Numbered from the stretch's first letter, positions 1 to 11,119 are shown. The stretch is DNA of 64,000 bases from Dioscorea cayenensis subsp. rotundata (GCF_009730915.1 NC_052482.1:19374345-19438344); one strand, 5' to 3'. Notes: generated from the letters alone by a model not told the origin. Made by a program: numbers and translations.

Positions 1-1110
1 AAAAAATGCTAATTCTTTCCCCAAAGTAAAATGAGTGTTTTATTTGTTTTTTTTAATTAAAAGTTAATAAATTTATTTTTTTATTTTTTTATTTTTTAAA
101 ATAAATATGAATAAGTCACAATTTTATTGAATAAAAAGAAAGTAAATTTTCTCACTAAAAGTGAGGAATAGAAAAATTAATAAATTTATGATCAATCAAT
201 TTTGAACTTCAGTTTACCCAAAGTGAGAGCACAATATATTAAAATAATAATTTTATATTTGTGTATACTTTTGTCTGTGTGTTGAGGTAAAATTTCATTT
301 TACACTCCTACAATAGTTTGTTTATATTTTATAAAGAATAAAAAAAGTTAAAAATTTTATAAATCAAGGAAGGGGAAAACAAATTGAAGTTAGGACAAAG
401 TTGAGATGCAGTATTTCTAAAGAATGTTACATTACATTAATTAAAATAAAATGTTTAATTAATAGAGAAGCGGATAATCAAGTTGTCCACGAACCATTTC
501 CCATAATAAATCTTTATTTAATGCTCAAATTATTTGTGAAAATATATAATATATATTATATATCACCATCATTCGGTCATTGCATGGCATGTTTTCCATT
601 TTAAATTTTTTTTTTCATTATTTTTGTGGATTGACTTCATATTGGATTAAGTACAGTTTGACAAGATGTGTAATACTTGGATGTTGAGGGTTTAACATCA
701 ATTCTTGAAGGAAAACTTTATATTAATTTATAATATCACTTCTAATAGAATTGTATGACTTATAATGTAACTCATAAATCCATTCATTTACTAAGCAAAC
801 TAATGTCATTATTAATTAAAACAGAATGAAAGATTTAAGAATTTTTTTATATATATTTATAGTGAAGATGCAGAAAGTGGTTATAAAAAATAATTGCCCA
901 TAAAATTATTCACCCATGGCAATTGTGATTGGTTGGATCTATAATAAGTTGTATTCTAATAGCAGTAAAGAAGCACATGATGGTAAAACTATGTCTGATT
1001 GTCATCACAGTATCCTCCAATTTAAATATGTTCATGTCCTAACTTGCAGATGACTATATATATATAATTTTTATTAGGATTGAAATGGATGATAAAAAAA
1101 CATTGATTGA
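1..1110. other. AT-rich intergenic DNA, no gene seen
   Basis: Very AT-rich sequence with poly-A and poly-T runs and short TA repeats. Open frames here are short and show no codon structure or recognisable motif. I see no gene, RNA or element boundary before the SINE target duplication at about 1112. Confidence 0.6.
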
Positions 1111-1126
1111 ATAGGTGATTGAATGG

Positions 1127-1313
1127 TCAATTACCATTTAGGTCTATTGAGCATCGGGTCCCTTGCGTAGGGTGTTCACCTCGAGTGTCTAGCGTGGCTC
1201 CCTGAGTTCGATTCTCATCTCGCGCAAGGTGAGGGCACGGTTCGGTGGTGAGCGCTGTTTCCCCACGTGTTCGTCCCTGGGTTCCGGTGTTTGTCGTCTT
1301 TCTAAAAAAAAAT
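1127..1313 (+). mobile_element. tRNA-derived SINE, about 185 bp
   Basis: A GC-richer island ends in an A-rich tail (1304-1312). It contains an RNA polymerase III B-box-like stretch (GAGTTCGATTCTC, about 1205-1217) and an upstream segment (about 1165-1185) resembling a tRNA A-box region. It is flanked by 15-bp direct repeats with one mismatch: TAGGTGATTGAATGG at 1112-1126 and TAGGTGATTAAATGG at 1314-1328. These are the expected target-site duplications of a retroposon. The 5' part resembles the SINE-like insertion at 12736. The family name is not known to me. Confidence 0.7.
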
Positions 1314-1328
1314 TAGGTGATTAAATGG

Positions 1329-1370
1329 ATGATAAAATTTGTGATTTATCCACTTTAATAAAAAAAATTA
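1329..1370 (+). repeat. short match to LINE 3' terminus
   Basis: The stretch with ATTTGTGATTTATCCACTTT followed by an A-rich run closely resembles the 3' terminus of the LINE at 53.1-59.6 kb (about 59521-59560). It may be a remnant of a severely 5'-truncated LINE or SINE copy lying next to the SINE insertion. The match is short, so this is tentative. Confidence 0.35.
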
Positions 1371-2466
1371 TTTTTTTTCAAATCAAACATTTGAGAAGAT
1401 TACTCTAGTAACAAACTCTACAAAATTATGATTATGATGTTAACAAATTCACTGAAGCAAACAAAATAAGAAATTTTAATTAAATCAAAGGCATCACAAA
1501 TAATATATAATAACATATGATCTCTAATTAAGCACTTTTAATTTGTTATTATTGCTTTTGTTTGTGGTTGGTCTGGACCTGGAATACATGATAAAAGCCC
1601 ACAATATATTCAACACTGTTTGTTCTTGTTCAAAAACTAGTGAAGTTTGAGCCATTACTTTCCAACATGATGGCTCACTTTTTATGATTTTAAGTGCATA
1701 TAAATTTTTTATTGAACTTTATTTTGTATATTAATCTATAGATTACTTTTTGGCCATTGTCGGCGGCTGCCCCATTTCCCATTTAAGGAACAAAAATTAA
1801 TTAAAAGTTATTAAGATAAGCATTAATCAACACAGTTGTTTCTACATTTTTTTAATTATATAATGAAATTACAATATCATTTTGAATTAACTATATGTTT
1901 GATAACATAATTTAAGGATGAGCAAAATCGAGTACCAATCCGATTTTTAAAATCTGATCAAGTATAAGGTTTAACTTAACTCTTATTTGACCTAGTTTAA
2001 ACCAGATGCCGAAAAACAAATGAATATCTAGTTTAAATCGGATAGGACATCGATATCGGATCCAAATTTAGATTTTATCGGTCTTATAAAATTTTTTATA
2101 TTTAATAACATGACAAATAAAACAAACTTATAATTTACAAAAATAACTAAAGTATTTCTCCACATTATTTTTTACATAACAAAAAATAATAATAAATTTT
2201 ATCAATCCTAAGCAACAAAAAAAGAAATAAAATATTTTCATTAAACATTTAATTATTAATGAAGCTAGAGAGGAACCGCAAGTCGATGAAGACTAAAAGA
2301 GAGTAATACTTAAATTGATTAGATTAGGGATTTGGATTTTACTTTTTACCCCTTATAAAAATTTAATTTATTAATGTATATATATAACTCATGAGAATGT
2401 GAATTTAGATTTTCTTTTTCACTGTAGTCCATGTAAAATTTAAATTTATTATATATATATATATAG
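1371..2466. other. AT-rich intergenic DNA, no gene seen
   Basis: No coding signal is seen. The segment around 1914-2090 (AAGGATGAGCAAAATCGAG onward) looks like one end of a diverged TIR element whose other end could be near 3740 (CTCACCCCTA), but no target duplication could be fixed. Confidence 0.5.
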
Positions 2467-3605
2467 TATAATACCAAGTTTAGTTCCTCTAATATATCGA
2501 AATAACCCTTTAGTCTATCTATTATTTTTTCTGATTGTGGAATCTAGAGATGGGCGTGGACCGTCTGGAAACCTGGCCTGGCCCGGAACCGGCCTACCGG
2601 GTCAGCGACCCGGTGGACCGGCTCAATGAACCGTAATCGGCCGGTCATGTAGACAGGCCGGTAATGGGTTGGTCTTCACCCAACCCGTGACCCTCAGTAG
2701 GGTCAACCCGCCGGGTCAGGCTTGATTTAGAATTGAGTCAACCCGTCGGGTCAAGGCCAATTTGGTATTTAATTTAATTATTTATATTTTTTTTTAATTT
2801 TTTTGAAATTTTTTTTCTATTTGTTTAATGTGTGGGACATCCCGACCCGTCGGGCCCAACCTGGCCTGGTCGGTCAAACCTGCATGGGTCAGCCAACGGG
2901 TCGGCCCGGCCCGTCGGGTGAATAGGGAGCCGGGCTAGTTCCGGGCCCAACTCCTTCTGACCCGAACCCGCAGGGGTAGACAGGGTCAACCCGGCCCGGT
3001 GAGTTCGACACCCTGCCGGGCTAGGTCTTGGTCAGGGGGCCGATGAACTGTACCCCACGGGCCGGGCCAGCCGGGCCGGTTAACAGACCCATACCCACCA
3101 CAAGTAGGATCTCTTTATTATTCAGTTTCGGAAAAAAAAAATCCCTTCTCCTAACGCCCATCTAATTTTCCCTCTGCGAGGCTAACTTGTTATTTTTCAC
3201 GATTAAAAACATTAAGGTATATTACCCAGTTTAGTATCTCTATTATTTTGAAATAACCCTTTAGTCCTCTTATTATTTTTGCCCTTAGATAATTCCTTTA
3301 TTTTATTAATTTTTTAGGTATAATACCCAGTTTAATCCTTCTATTATTTTTAAATGGACATTTAGTCCCCTATTAGAGGGACTTCTTAACGGCGAAAAAT
3401 AATAGGTGACTACATGGCCATTTTACAATAATAGACGGACTAAATTAGGTATTATAATAATTTTTTATCATGAAAAATGTCACATCAACCTCGTCAACAG
3501 AAAAAGTCATGTGCGTTCAGGTCAGGGACTACATTGACCCAAACTAAACGATAGAGGGATCCCACAAGGTTAAAAAATAATAGAGTGACTAAATAGAGTA
3601 TTATA
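2467..3605. mobile_element. MITE-like element cluster with TATAATAC termini
   Basis: The left terminus TATAATACCAAGTTTAGT (2467) is mirrored by the reverse complement of the right end (TATAATACTCTATTTAGTCA, ending at 3605). Related direct copies of the terminal motif occur at about 3217 and 3317, and an inverted copy at about 3450. This suggests several nested or tandem insertions of one short family with TA-rich targets. The element at 10806-11095 shares the termini. A separate GC-rich element (2546-3104) sits inside. Confidence 0.55.
2546..3104. mobile_element. GC-rich nonautonomous hAT-like element, 559 bp
   Basis: An abrupt GC-rich block built from repeated CCGGGTC and GGCCCGG motifs, with no coding frame. 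The ends are imperfect inverted repeats: left AGATGGGCGTGGACCGTCT, and right, read in reverse complement, TGGTGGGTATGGGTCTGTT. Flanks TGGAATCT (2538-2545) and TAGGATCT (3105-3112) are 8-mers differing at two positions, consistent with the 8-bp duplication typical of hAT elements. It is nested in the TATAATAC-terminus element. The superfamily call is inference. Confidence 0.5.
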
Positions 3606-3773
3606 CATATATATATATATATATACTGCTAGTTTTTATTTTCTCTCAACCTGGACCCTGATCTATTTTTCATCTTAAAAATTCAGATTGGGTAAAATTT
3701 GGATACCGGATCGAATTATCTGATTAGGGTCCTCACCCCTATAAAAAATATATATAATAATTACAATTAAATG

Positions 3774-4360
3774 CCATGTTTTGAAACCCGGGTTGACCAA
3801 GCAGGTTCAACCTGATTGAATTAGACATGAACAATAAATCGGGTCAGGTCGGGGTACAAGGTTGACCCGGTTAACCCGGGCGAGTAACCGGTGAACCGGC
3901 TGACCAAGCCCAGTTGAACTGGGTCAACCAAATTATATTATTATATGTTTAAAATTAAAACTTGAAATAATAAATATGTAAATGTATGAGAATTATGTAT
4001 AAAAGTTGCTTCAAATCTCCTAATTCCTAAATTTTAGTTATTAGATTGTATTGTGAAACTTAAAAGCTTGCATTGTGTTATTTTTTATTTATTATTATGT
4101 TGAATTTTGTTTGAATTTGTATTTAGGGTATTAAATTAATATTACAAATTTTAAGAAAAAATATTTATTTGTTGAACTTTTCTATTATTGTTTTTTAAAA
4201 AAATTTTTTAGTAATTTATAATATATTATTTTTAATATTTATATATAATTAAATTTATAAAAATATATATTATTTATGACCGGGTCAATCGGGTTCGACC
4301 ATTGACTCATGACCTAAAAGTCTTCTCTGGTCATATTCAGGGTCGGGTTTCAAAACTTTG
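3774..4360. mobile_element. nonautonomous TIR element, 587 bp, 8-bp TSD
   Basis: Perfect 8-bp direct repeats ATTAAATG flank the element (3766-3773 and 4361-4368). The termini are inverted repeats: left CCATGTTTTGAAACCCGGG, right in reverse complement CAAAGTTTTGAAACCCGAC, sharing GTTTTGAAACCCG. The interior is AT-rich between GC-rich ends and has no open frame, so it cannot encode a transposase. The 8-bp duplication points to hAT-type transposition. Confidence 0.7.
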
Positions 4361-4368
4361 ATTAAATG

Positions 4369-5440
4369 TGAAATCTGCAGAGGAAGCTAAATATTTTTAA
4401 AAATTATATAATATAAAAATACTTAAAAATCTTGGATAAAATAAAATTGTTGGCCTCTAATGGAGAAAGAGAAATAGTATACTAAATACTGAAAGGATGG
4501 TATATATAAATTTGTATTGATAATGTCAATTTGAATGCCTTATGGTCAACTTCCACCCAAAATTTGTTCAAATAAAAATATTAAAAATATAAGAATAATA
4601 ATAAATAGACTCTCTTACTGTATCAAGATCTTGATAGAATTTATTCTAATGTATTAAAATATCAACCATAATTTAACATTAAATTACATTCTTTTTAAAA
4701 TAAATAAAAACTAAAAAATTCTCTTGCTCTTTTGTTTTTATAAGACTCATTATTTAGACTTTGAAAGGAGCACTAAAGGGGCCGGATTCTAGAGGCCTTT
4801 TCTTTTAATTTCTAATCCTATCTAACAACATATAATAAAAATCTTTAATTCATATTTGTCAGTCCATTGTATTTGAGAAAGAAAATAATCACTAACTTCT
4901 TTCTTTGTTTCTTTAGTAAAAATCAAAGAAGAAGAATACTTTATCAAACCTAAAAGAAAACAAAGAAATTGACCAAGTGTGAAATAGTGTGAACTTCCAA
5001 GCTTATTAATTTGGTCAAAGATTTGCTGTCCTCCATTTCCTAAACCAATTTAATACGTCTCAATTAATAATATATATTCTTAATTAACTTGAGAAAGAGA
5101 TCAATGTTAATTTTTCATCCAACCAAGCAAATGAAATTATTCTTTTTGCTAGAGAGGTTGGCTCATGCTTTGCATTGCAGAAATATAAATGAAGTTAAGA
5201 TCCTCTTGTAAAATTAATAATCTCAACAATCTCAATAATGGCAGAAGGATATCCAAAGAAGATCACATTATATTATTCATCAAATCAACACCAATTAACA
5301 AACATATTAAATCAACTTCATGCTTATCTTTTGACTGTTAATTAAGTACCTTAACTTCTGTAACACTTATTTAATCAACCCGATCTGAAAGTATTAAATC
5401 TTCTTTAATTCTCCATTATATATTTTAACCACTCCCATCT
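4369..5440. other. upstream intergenic region of the SDR gene
   Basis: AT-rich DNA without coding signal. It includes the 5' flank and probable promoter of the dehydrogenase gene. No discrete element boundaries were recognised. Confidence 0.5.
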
Positions 5441-5444
5441 ATCA

Positions 5445-5456
5445 CTATATATATAC
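5445..5456 (+). promoter_or_regulatory. probable TATA box of the SDR gene
   Basis: CTATATATATAC lies about 90 bases before the start codon at 5538 and is followed by a C- and A-rich leader with a CT-rich stretch (about 5506-5522). Spacing and context fit a plant TATA box with a short 5' UTR. The call rests on sequence and position only. Confidence 0.45.
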
Positions 5457-5537
5457 ACACCCACCCACAAACTCCACCAGCACAACAAGTACAAACAGTA
5501 ATTCATCTCTCTCCCTCTCTCCTTCTGTGAACAAAAT

Positions 5538-6558
5538 ATGCCTGTTGTGAAGGTGATGCCTGATCATAAAGCTCAAGGAATTCATAGTTTAGGATGTGAA
5601 AATGGTGCTTCTTCATACAAGAGGTAATAAGCCATGATTTTATTTCAATTAACTTATACATATCATTCAAAGTTCTTATATGATTTTTTATATATATATA
5701 TATATAGGCTTGAAGGGAAGGTGGCCATAGTAACAGGAGGTGCAGGAGGGATAGGAGAAGCAATAGTAAGGCTATTTGCAAGACATGGGGCAAAGGTTGT
5801 GGTGGCTGACATCGATGACACTGCCGGAGAATTACTCGCCGGAGCACTCTTCCCTTCAGTAACCTTCATGCATTGCAACGTAAGCATTGAACCCGATGTC
5901 GAACAACTGATCGAAAGAACAGTCTCAAAGTTTGGCCGTCTAGACATTCTGTGCAACAATGCCGGTGTGCTCGGGGGGCAATCAAAACGCCAGAAAACAA
6001 TCCTTGAGCTCAACGTTGATGAGCTTGATCATGTCATGCAAGTTAACGTACGTGGAGCAGCACTAGGACATGAAACATGCAAGTAGAGTCATGGTGCAAA
6101 GAAGATCAGGTTGTATTATATCTACAACGAGTGTGGCAGGAGTTTGTGGAGGGCTTGGTCCTCATGCATACACTGCTTCAAAGCATGCACTTGTTGGACT
6201 AACAAAGAATGTGGCTTGCGAGCTTGGAAAGCATGGAATTAGGGTTAATTGTATATCACCATTTGGGGTGGCAACAAGCATGTTGGTTAATGCATGGAGA
6301 GATCATGGAGATGATGATGAAGAAGATGAGGATGAGTGGATGGGAATGATGAAGAAGGTGATGCCAAGTGATGAGGAAGTGGAGAAGATGGAGGAGTTTG
6401 TGAGAAGGTTGGCCAATCTCAAAGGGACAACACTCACAGCTAAGGACATTGCAGAGGCTGCGCTTTATCTTGCTAGTGATGAGTCTAAGTATGTTAGTGG
6501 GCATAACCTTATTGTTGATGGTGGTATTACTACCTCAAGAAATCTCATTGGGTTGTAA
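5538..6558 (+). pseudogene. SDR2a-like short-chain dehydrogenase, single-base frameshift
   Basis: Classical NAD(P)-dependent short-chain dehydrogenase/reductase of the plant SDR110C type, closest in my recollection to Arabidopsis SDR2a (related to ABA2 and secoisolariciresinol dehydrogenases). Exon 1 is 5538-5623 and exon 2 is 5708-6558, with an 84-bp GT-AG intron. Seen directly: cofactor motif TGGAGGIG (residues 38-45), NNAG (112-115), catalytic Ser170, Tyr183 and Lys187 in YTASK, and a C-terminal VDGG. Without the break the product would be about 311 residues, the family's usual size. One extra base at about 6066-6069, between GGA and the ATG of a conserved MKHASRVM segment, puts the first half into a stop at 6084-6086. 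The rest stays open to 6558. This is either a recent inactivating mutation or an assembly error. The substrate is unknown. Confidence 0.85.
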
Positions 6559-8204
6559 TCAATTTGATGTATTATTAGAGATGATAGTTTTGTATTGGTT
6601 ATTTATTATCTTGTTTTCTTGTTTTTATTTTTCTTGGTGAGATTGATATATATATTGTGATGTTGTCTTGAACTTCAAATCAGTCATGCAGATAAATGTG
6701 AAACGAAGCAAGTTCTTGTAAATAAAATGGGTCAAAATGCATTTATTCAGAAATTAAAGTACATTGTTGTGTGCATTGATTGAAGTTGTTATTTATCCAC
6801 TGAAAAATGAGTTTAGTCAACAAAAACAAAAACAAAAACAAAAAAACAAAAACAAAAAAGAAAAAAATCAATTTTATGGGATTTTTAGTAGTTATCTATC
6901 AAAGTCCCAGAGCCATTCCCTATCTAATTTAATTTTCTGTTGCATATCTTCTTAGTTTTTCAGTTTACATTTAATCCTTTTATTCAATTCTGAGACAAAT
7001 AATTTTTTTTTTGCTTTACTTGTACTGTTTTTAATAGATTCTGATTTATTTATTTTTATTTAAAATAAAATCTCAACATCACATATTTCAGGATAAATAA
7101 ATATTTGAAATAATGAGAAGTTACTTCACATTGCTAAGTTCCAACCATTTCAAAGCTAATGAAGGGCCCTTAAGTTTTTGGGCTGTCAAGGAAGTCAAAT
7201 GGTTGACCAGATCGAACAAATACTTGAATTTAAAAGTGGCATTGGAATCTCAAATAAGTGGAGCCCTGGTTGTCCATCTTTTCAGACTTTCTGGATGAAC
7301 TATATATTATATAAAAATTTTAAACTAATACTTGCAACTTAAGCAAGCATTTTTGATTTGGTTGTGAAATCGATACAGCCTGAAAAGTTGGAGGTTTTGG
7401 ACTTAAGAATTCATAAATAATAAATGACCACAGCTTGCTCTGATTGCTTGGTTGGATGTTATTAATTATATATATTTTAAATAACCATAAATAAATTGAA
7501 TGGCCGTACTCCTTTCTGTTTTCTAACCTTTGTTTTTAAAGAACGCTTTGACTTGTAAAAACTTTTAACCCTAGCATTTATCTTGCAAAAAGATGACGTG
7601 CTCTCCATCCTCTGATGCACAGCTTTTTTATGTCTATCAAGAGTCATAGTACAACTCAGGCAAGACCCATTTCACCTTTAAGATTAGGTTAATTTGTTTA
7701 TATTTTTAAAATTTAAACAAAAAGAGCGATTAATAATTTTTTTAAGCCAACAATAATTTTTTTAAGTCTATATACACAAGTCCCTTTATATACAAGAGAA
7801 GATTAGCATTCAACTCTTCTAGCGTGGACATCTCTGACTATATTTAGGTTTAACCCACAACTTATTTTTTTTTTTCAAAATAAAAAGTTATAATTCAATT
7901 TACTCTCAGTTTATAACTTGTCTATAGTTATCTAACTAATATATATATATATATATATATTCAGTTAAATATTATAATTTAATTTCAGTTCATATATATC
8001 AAACTGTTTATATGTAAACAATATATTTTTCTTTTACATGTGGTAAAAACTAACAGATGAAATATGACATGTTTATTTGGAGAGTGTCTTACTTTTCTTT
8101 TCTTTTATTTTTGTTTATTTTAAGGTGCTTGTTGCTGTTGTTAACAAAGCTATACGTCAGCTTAAAAAAATAAATAAATTGAAACTCTTAGTTTCACATG
8201 TAGA
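6559..8204. other. intergenic DNA, no gene seen
   Basis: Contains the SDR 3' UTR (from 6559), an A-rich simple repeat (about 6822-6868) and a TA repeat (about 7940-7962). A 61-codon frame at 7113-7298 has no recognisable motif. No gene is supported. Confidence 0.5.
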
Positions 8205-8465
8205 TTTTTTAAAGTGGGAATTCCCAAAAACACCCTGTAAGTTCTGAATATCGCTAAAAAAACACTCGTTAGTTTTTACACTCCCCAAAAACCCCTTCCT
8301 TTTGAATACAATGATTTTTTAAACCCCCCAAACATCTAATGATGATTGATAGAGTTAATTTGGAATTTTTTTGGACGAAATTGTCCTCACGTGGGAAGTT
8401 GTGGCAAGTGTGACGGGGTTCGACTATAATGCCCTTAGGGTGCAATGAGTTTCTATTTAAAAACG

Positions 8466-8690
8466 AAGCTTTCTATTTAAAAATATAAAGGTATGAGGTT
8501 CGTTTAAAAAAGAGTTTCCTGTTTAAAAAATGAGTTTTCTATTTAAAAAAATGAGTTTTTTGTTTAAAGAAATGAGTTTTCTGTTTAAGAAATGAGGTTT
8601 CTGTTTAAAAAAATGAGGTCTCTGTTTAATAAATGAGTTTTCTGTTTAAGAAATGAGGTCTCTGTTTAAGAAATGAGTTTTTTGTGGTGT
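8466..8690 (+). repeat. minisatellite-like ~20-bp tandem array
   Basis: Diverged tandem repeats of a ~20-bp unit (TCTGTTTAAGAAATGAGTTT and variants with AAAAAAATGAG). The same unit recurs at 9340-9420, 10015-10075 and 10250-10445, always beside the GC-rich segments, so it belongs to the internal structure of the element. Confidence 0.7.
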
Positions 8691-8845
8691 ATTTATCACC
8701 CCCAAAATCTCTTTATCGAGTTAGGGTCTGGGCCAGTGAGACAAAGCATGCGCTCACAATCACGATCACGTTGCATGAAAAAATGGGATTTCGAACTCGG
8801 GATTTTTGATCTCCACCTCGATCTAGATCTCGATCTTGCAGAGAA

Positions 8846-9350
8846 AAAAAGGTGCAAACTTTCGACGCCTTCTCGACGACGAGGAGCATGCGGTCTTCCC
8901 CGAGGGTCGACGACGAAGAAGATGAAAGAGATGAGGTCGACGGCATGTGGAAGACGATGAAGACGAAGACGGCGAGATCGAACCCTCATCCGCGCCGCTT
9001 CCTCCCTCCGCTCCGTCGCCACCGACTTAGGCACCATGGATCCAAACCCCTGAATGATCCCTAACCCTAACCCTATTGCTATCCATGTTGCGGTCTCCGC
9101 ATCGAGAATGGTTCCGCTCAAGTTTAGCCCGTCTTATCCGACGCCGCCACCGAAGACCTCACCACTCCGACCGCCGAGGAACGTCCGCCAACCGGATCGC
9201 CAACGCCGACAAAGATTTCTCCTTTAAGACCCCTACACGAGCAAGCTACCTTTCGAAATCGCTCGCCGGATCCGGAGCTCGAGACTCAAACGTTATCGCG
9301 AGATCGGCGACGATGAGATACTCAACGTCCCTACTCAACGAGGTTTCTGC
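8846..9350. repeat. GC-rich captured segment, copy 1
   Basis: First copy of a segment of about 0.5 kb that is far richer in GC than its surroundings. It shares long near-identical stretches with 9527-10015, including GGCACCATGGATCCAAACCC, and differs by small indels that change frame. Because of these indels the copies do not keep a common long open frame. The acidic and proline-rich readings suggest host coding sequence, but I cannot identify the source. Confidence 0.6.
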
Positions 9351-9526
9351 TTTAAAAAAATGAGGTCTCTGCTTAAAAAAATAAGCTCTCTGCTTAAGAA
9401 ATGAATTCTCCGTTTATACGCTTGTTTGTCTTTGTTTAACTATCTATGTTTCGCTTTTAATATATTGCGCTTTACGCTTTAAAAAAAGTGCTTAAATATC
9501 GTTATTTCTATTTAAATACGTACGAG

Positions 9527-10015
9527 TGCAACCTTTCGATGCCTTCGCTCGACGACGAGGAGCATGCGGTCTTCCCCGAGGTCGACGACGAAGAAAATGA
9601 AAGAGATAAGGTCGACGACATGGAAGACGATGAAGACAAAGACGGCGAGATCGAACCCTCATCGGCGCCGCTTCCTCCCTCCGTTCCCGTCACCGACTTA
9701 GGCACCATGGATCCAAACCCCGGAATGATCCCTAACCCTAACCCTATTGCTATCCATGTTGCGGTCTCCGCAGTCGAGAATGGTTCCGTTCAAGTTTAGC
9801 CCTGCTCTTATCCGACGCCGCCACCGAAGACCTCACCACTCCGATCGCCGAGGAACGTCGCCAACCGGATCGCCAACGCCGACAAAGATTTCTCCTTTAA
9901 GACCCCTACACGAGCGAGGCCACCTTCGAGATCGCTCGCCGATCCGGAGCTCGAAAGACTCAAGCGTCACGCGAGATCGTCGACGATGAGATACTCAAAT
10001 GTCCCTACTCAACGA
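9527..10015. repeat. GC-rich captured segment, copy 2
   Basis: Second copy of the segment at 8846-9350, about 680 bases downstream. Here one plus-strand frame (9488-9799) stays open and reads as an acidic Asp/Glu-rich stretch followed by a proline-rich stretch. No domain is recognised and copy 1 does not preserve the frame, so I do not call it a functional gene. Confidence 0.6.
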
Positions 10016-10249
10016 GGTTTCGCTTTTTAAAAAAATGAGGTCTCCGCTTTAAGAAATGAGTTCTCTGCTTTATACGCTTGTTTGTCTTTTGTTTAACTAT
10101 CGATGTTTATGTTTAATATATTGCGCTTACGCTTTAAAAAAAGTGCTTAAATATCGTTGTTTCTTTTTGAAATATGTACGAGTGGCCAAGATTAATTGGT
10201 TTTTTTATATCCAGGATTAATTTATCACGTAAATATTTGTTTTTCTGTT

Positions 10250-10445
10250 TAAATATTAATGTTTTTGTTTAAAAAATGAGTTTTATGTTTAAAAAAATAA
10301 GGTTTCTGTTAAGAAATGAGTTTTTTGTTTAAGAAATGAGGTTTCTGTTTAAGAAATGAACTCTCCGCTTTAAAAAAATGAACTCTGCTTAAGAAATGAG
10401 TTCTCTGCTTTAAAAAAATGAGCTCTGCTTTAAGAAATGAGTACA
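10250..10445 (+). repeat. second ~20-bp tandem array of the element
   Basis: Repeats of the TTTAAGAAATGAG(T/G)T(T/C)TCTG(C/T) type on the right side of the Mutator-like element, matching the left array at 8466-8690. Confidence 0.65.
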
Positions 10446-10805
10446 TGCAAAAAGGAATGCAAAAAGAATGAAAAAAATGTATGCAAAAAGGTTTAAGAGC
10501 AATGATGGAATTTCATAATGCAGGGGTAAAAAGGAAGTGAAACAATAAAGGAAGGGTCATCTGAGGGTATGCAAAACTCACGAGGAGTTGTTTGGGAAGT
10601 TTTGAAAATTATCGAGGGGTAAACAGTAATTTTCCTTTTTTTAAATTTTCAAATATATTTTGAAAAGGAGTGAAACCCAAACATATAATGGTACTATCAC
10701 CCATCTATTATAGAACACTATGTCTCTCAAGGTTTATTTTATTTTATTTTTGGTTGTGAGGATGTGAATTGCTGCCATAGAAGCAACAGTATATATATAT
10801 ATATA

Positions 10806-11086
10806 TATAATACCCAAATTGATCCTTTTATTTTTTTTTTTCTTTTTTTTTGTTAGTCCCTCTATTCAGAAATGCGCCGCACTAATCTTTCTATTCTTAA
10901 AAATGACCCAATTTAGTCCCTCAACCCTTAATCTCTTCCCATATAGTCCTTCTACTTTTGAAAAATACAACCAATAATTAGTCTATTTTAGAGTAGAAAT
11001 AACTAAGTAGAATTATTTTCAAAAGTAAATGGACTATTTGGGAGCATTTTTAAATAGGGGAAAAAAAAAATAGAATGACCAATTCG

Positions 11087-11095
<9 letters not shown>
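10806..11095. mobile_element. MITE with TATAATAC termini, 290 bp
   Basis: The left end TATAATACCCAAATTGATCC is mirrored by the reverse complement of the right end, TATAATATTCGAATTGGTCA. It is flanked on both sides by TA dinucleotide repeats, consistent with insertion into TA. The termini match the repeats at 2467-3605, so this is a compact copy of the same local family. It has no coding capacity. Confidence 0.6.

Positions 11096-11119
<24 letters not shown>

Larger units (their letters stand above)
8214..10636. mobile_element. Mutator-like (Pack-MULE-type) nonautonomous element
   Basis: About 2.4 kb flanked by identical 9-mers TTTTTTAAA (8205-8213 and 10637-10645), the duplication size of Mutator elements, though low-complexity. 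The first and last ~85 bases are diverged inverted repeats; both contain an ACTC..GT.AGTTTT core followed by a C-rich stretch and CCCTTCC. Inside are two GC-rich segments (about 8846-9350 and 9527-10015) that are copies of each other, separated and flanked by arrays of a ~20-bp unit like GTTTAAGAAATGAGTTTTCT. No transposase is encoded. The GC-rich part looks like a captured gene fragment. Confidence 0.55.

Noticed and set aside
5503..6013. Minus-strand frames opposite the SDR exons
   Set aside because: They are antisense shadows of a well-conserved plus-strand coding sequence and have no motif of their own.
7113..7298. 61-codon plus frame
   Set aside because: No recognisable domain, promoter or splice context.
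9061..9076. Telomere-like CCCTAACCCTAACCCTA
   Set aside because: Only two to three units, repeated at the same place in copy 2 (about 9730), so it is part of the captured segment and not an interstitial telomere.
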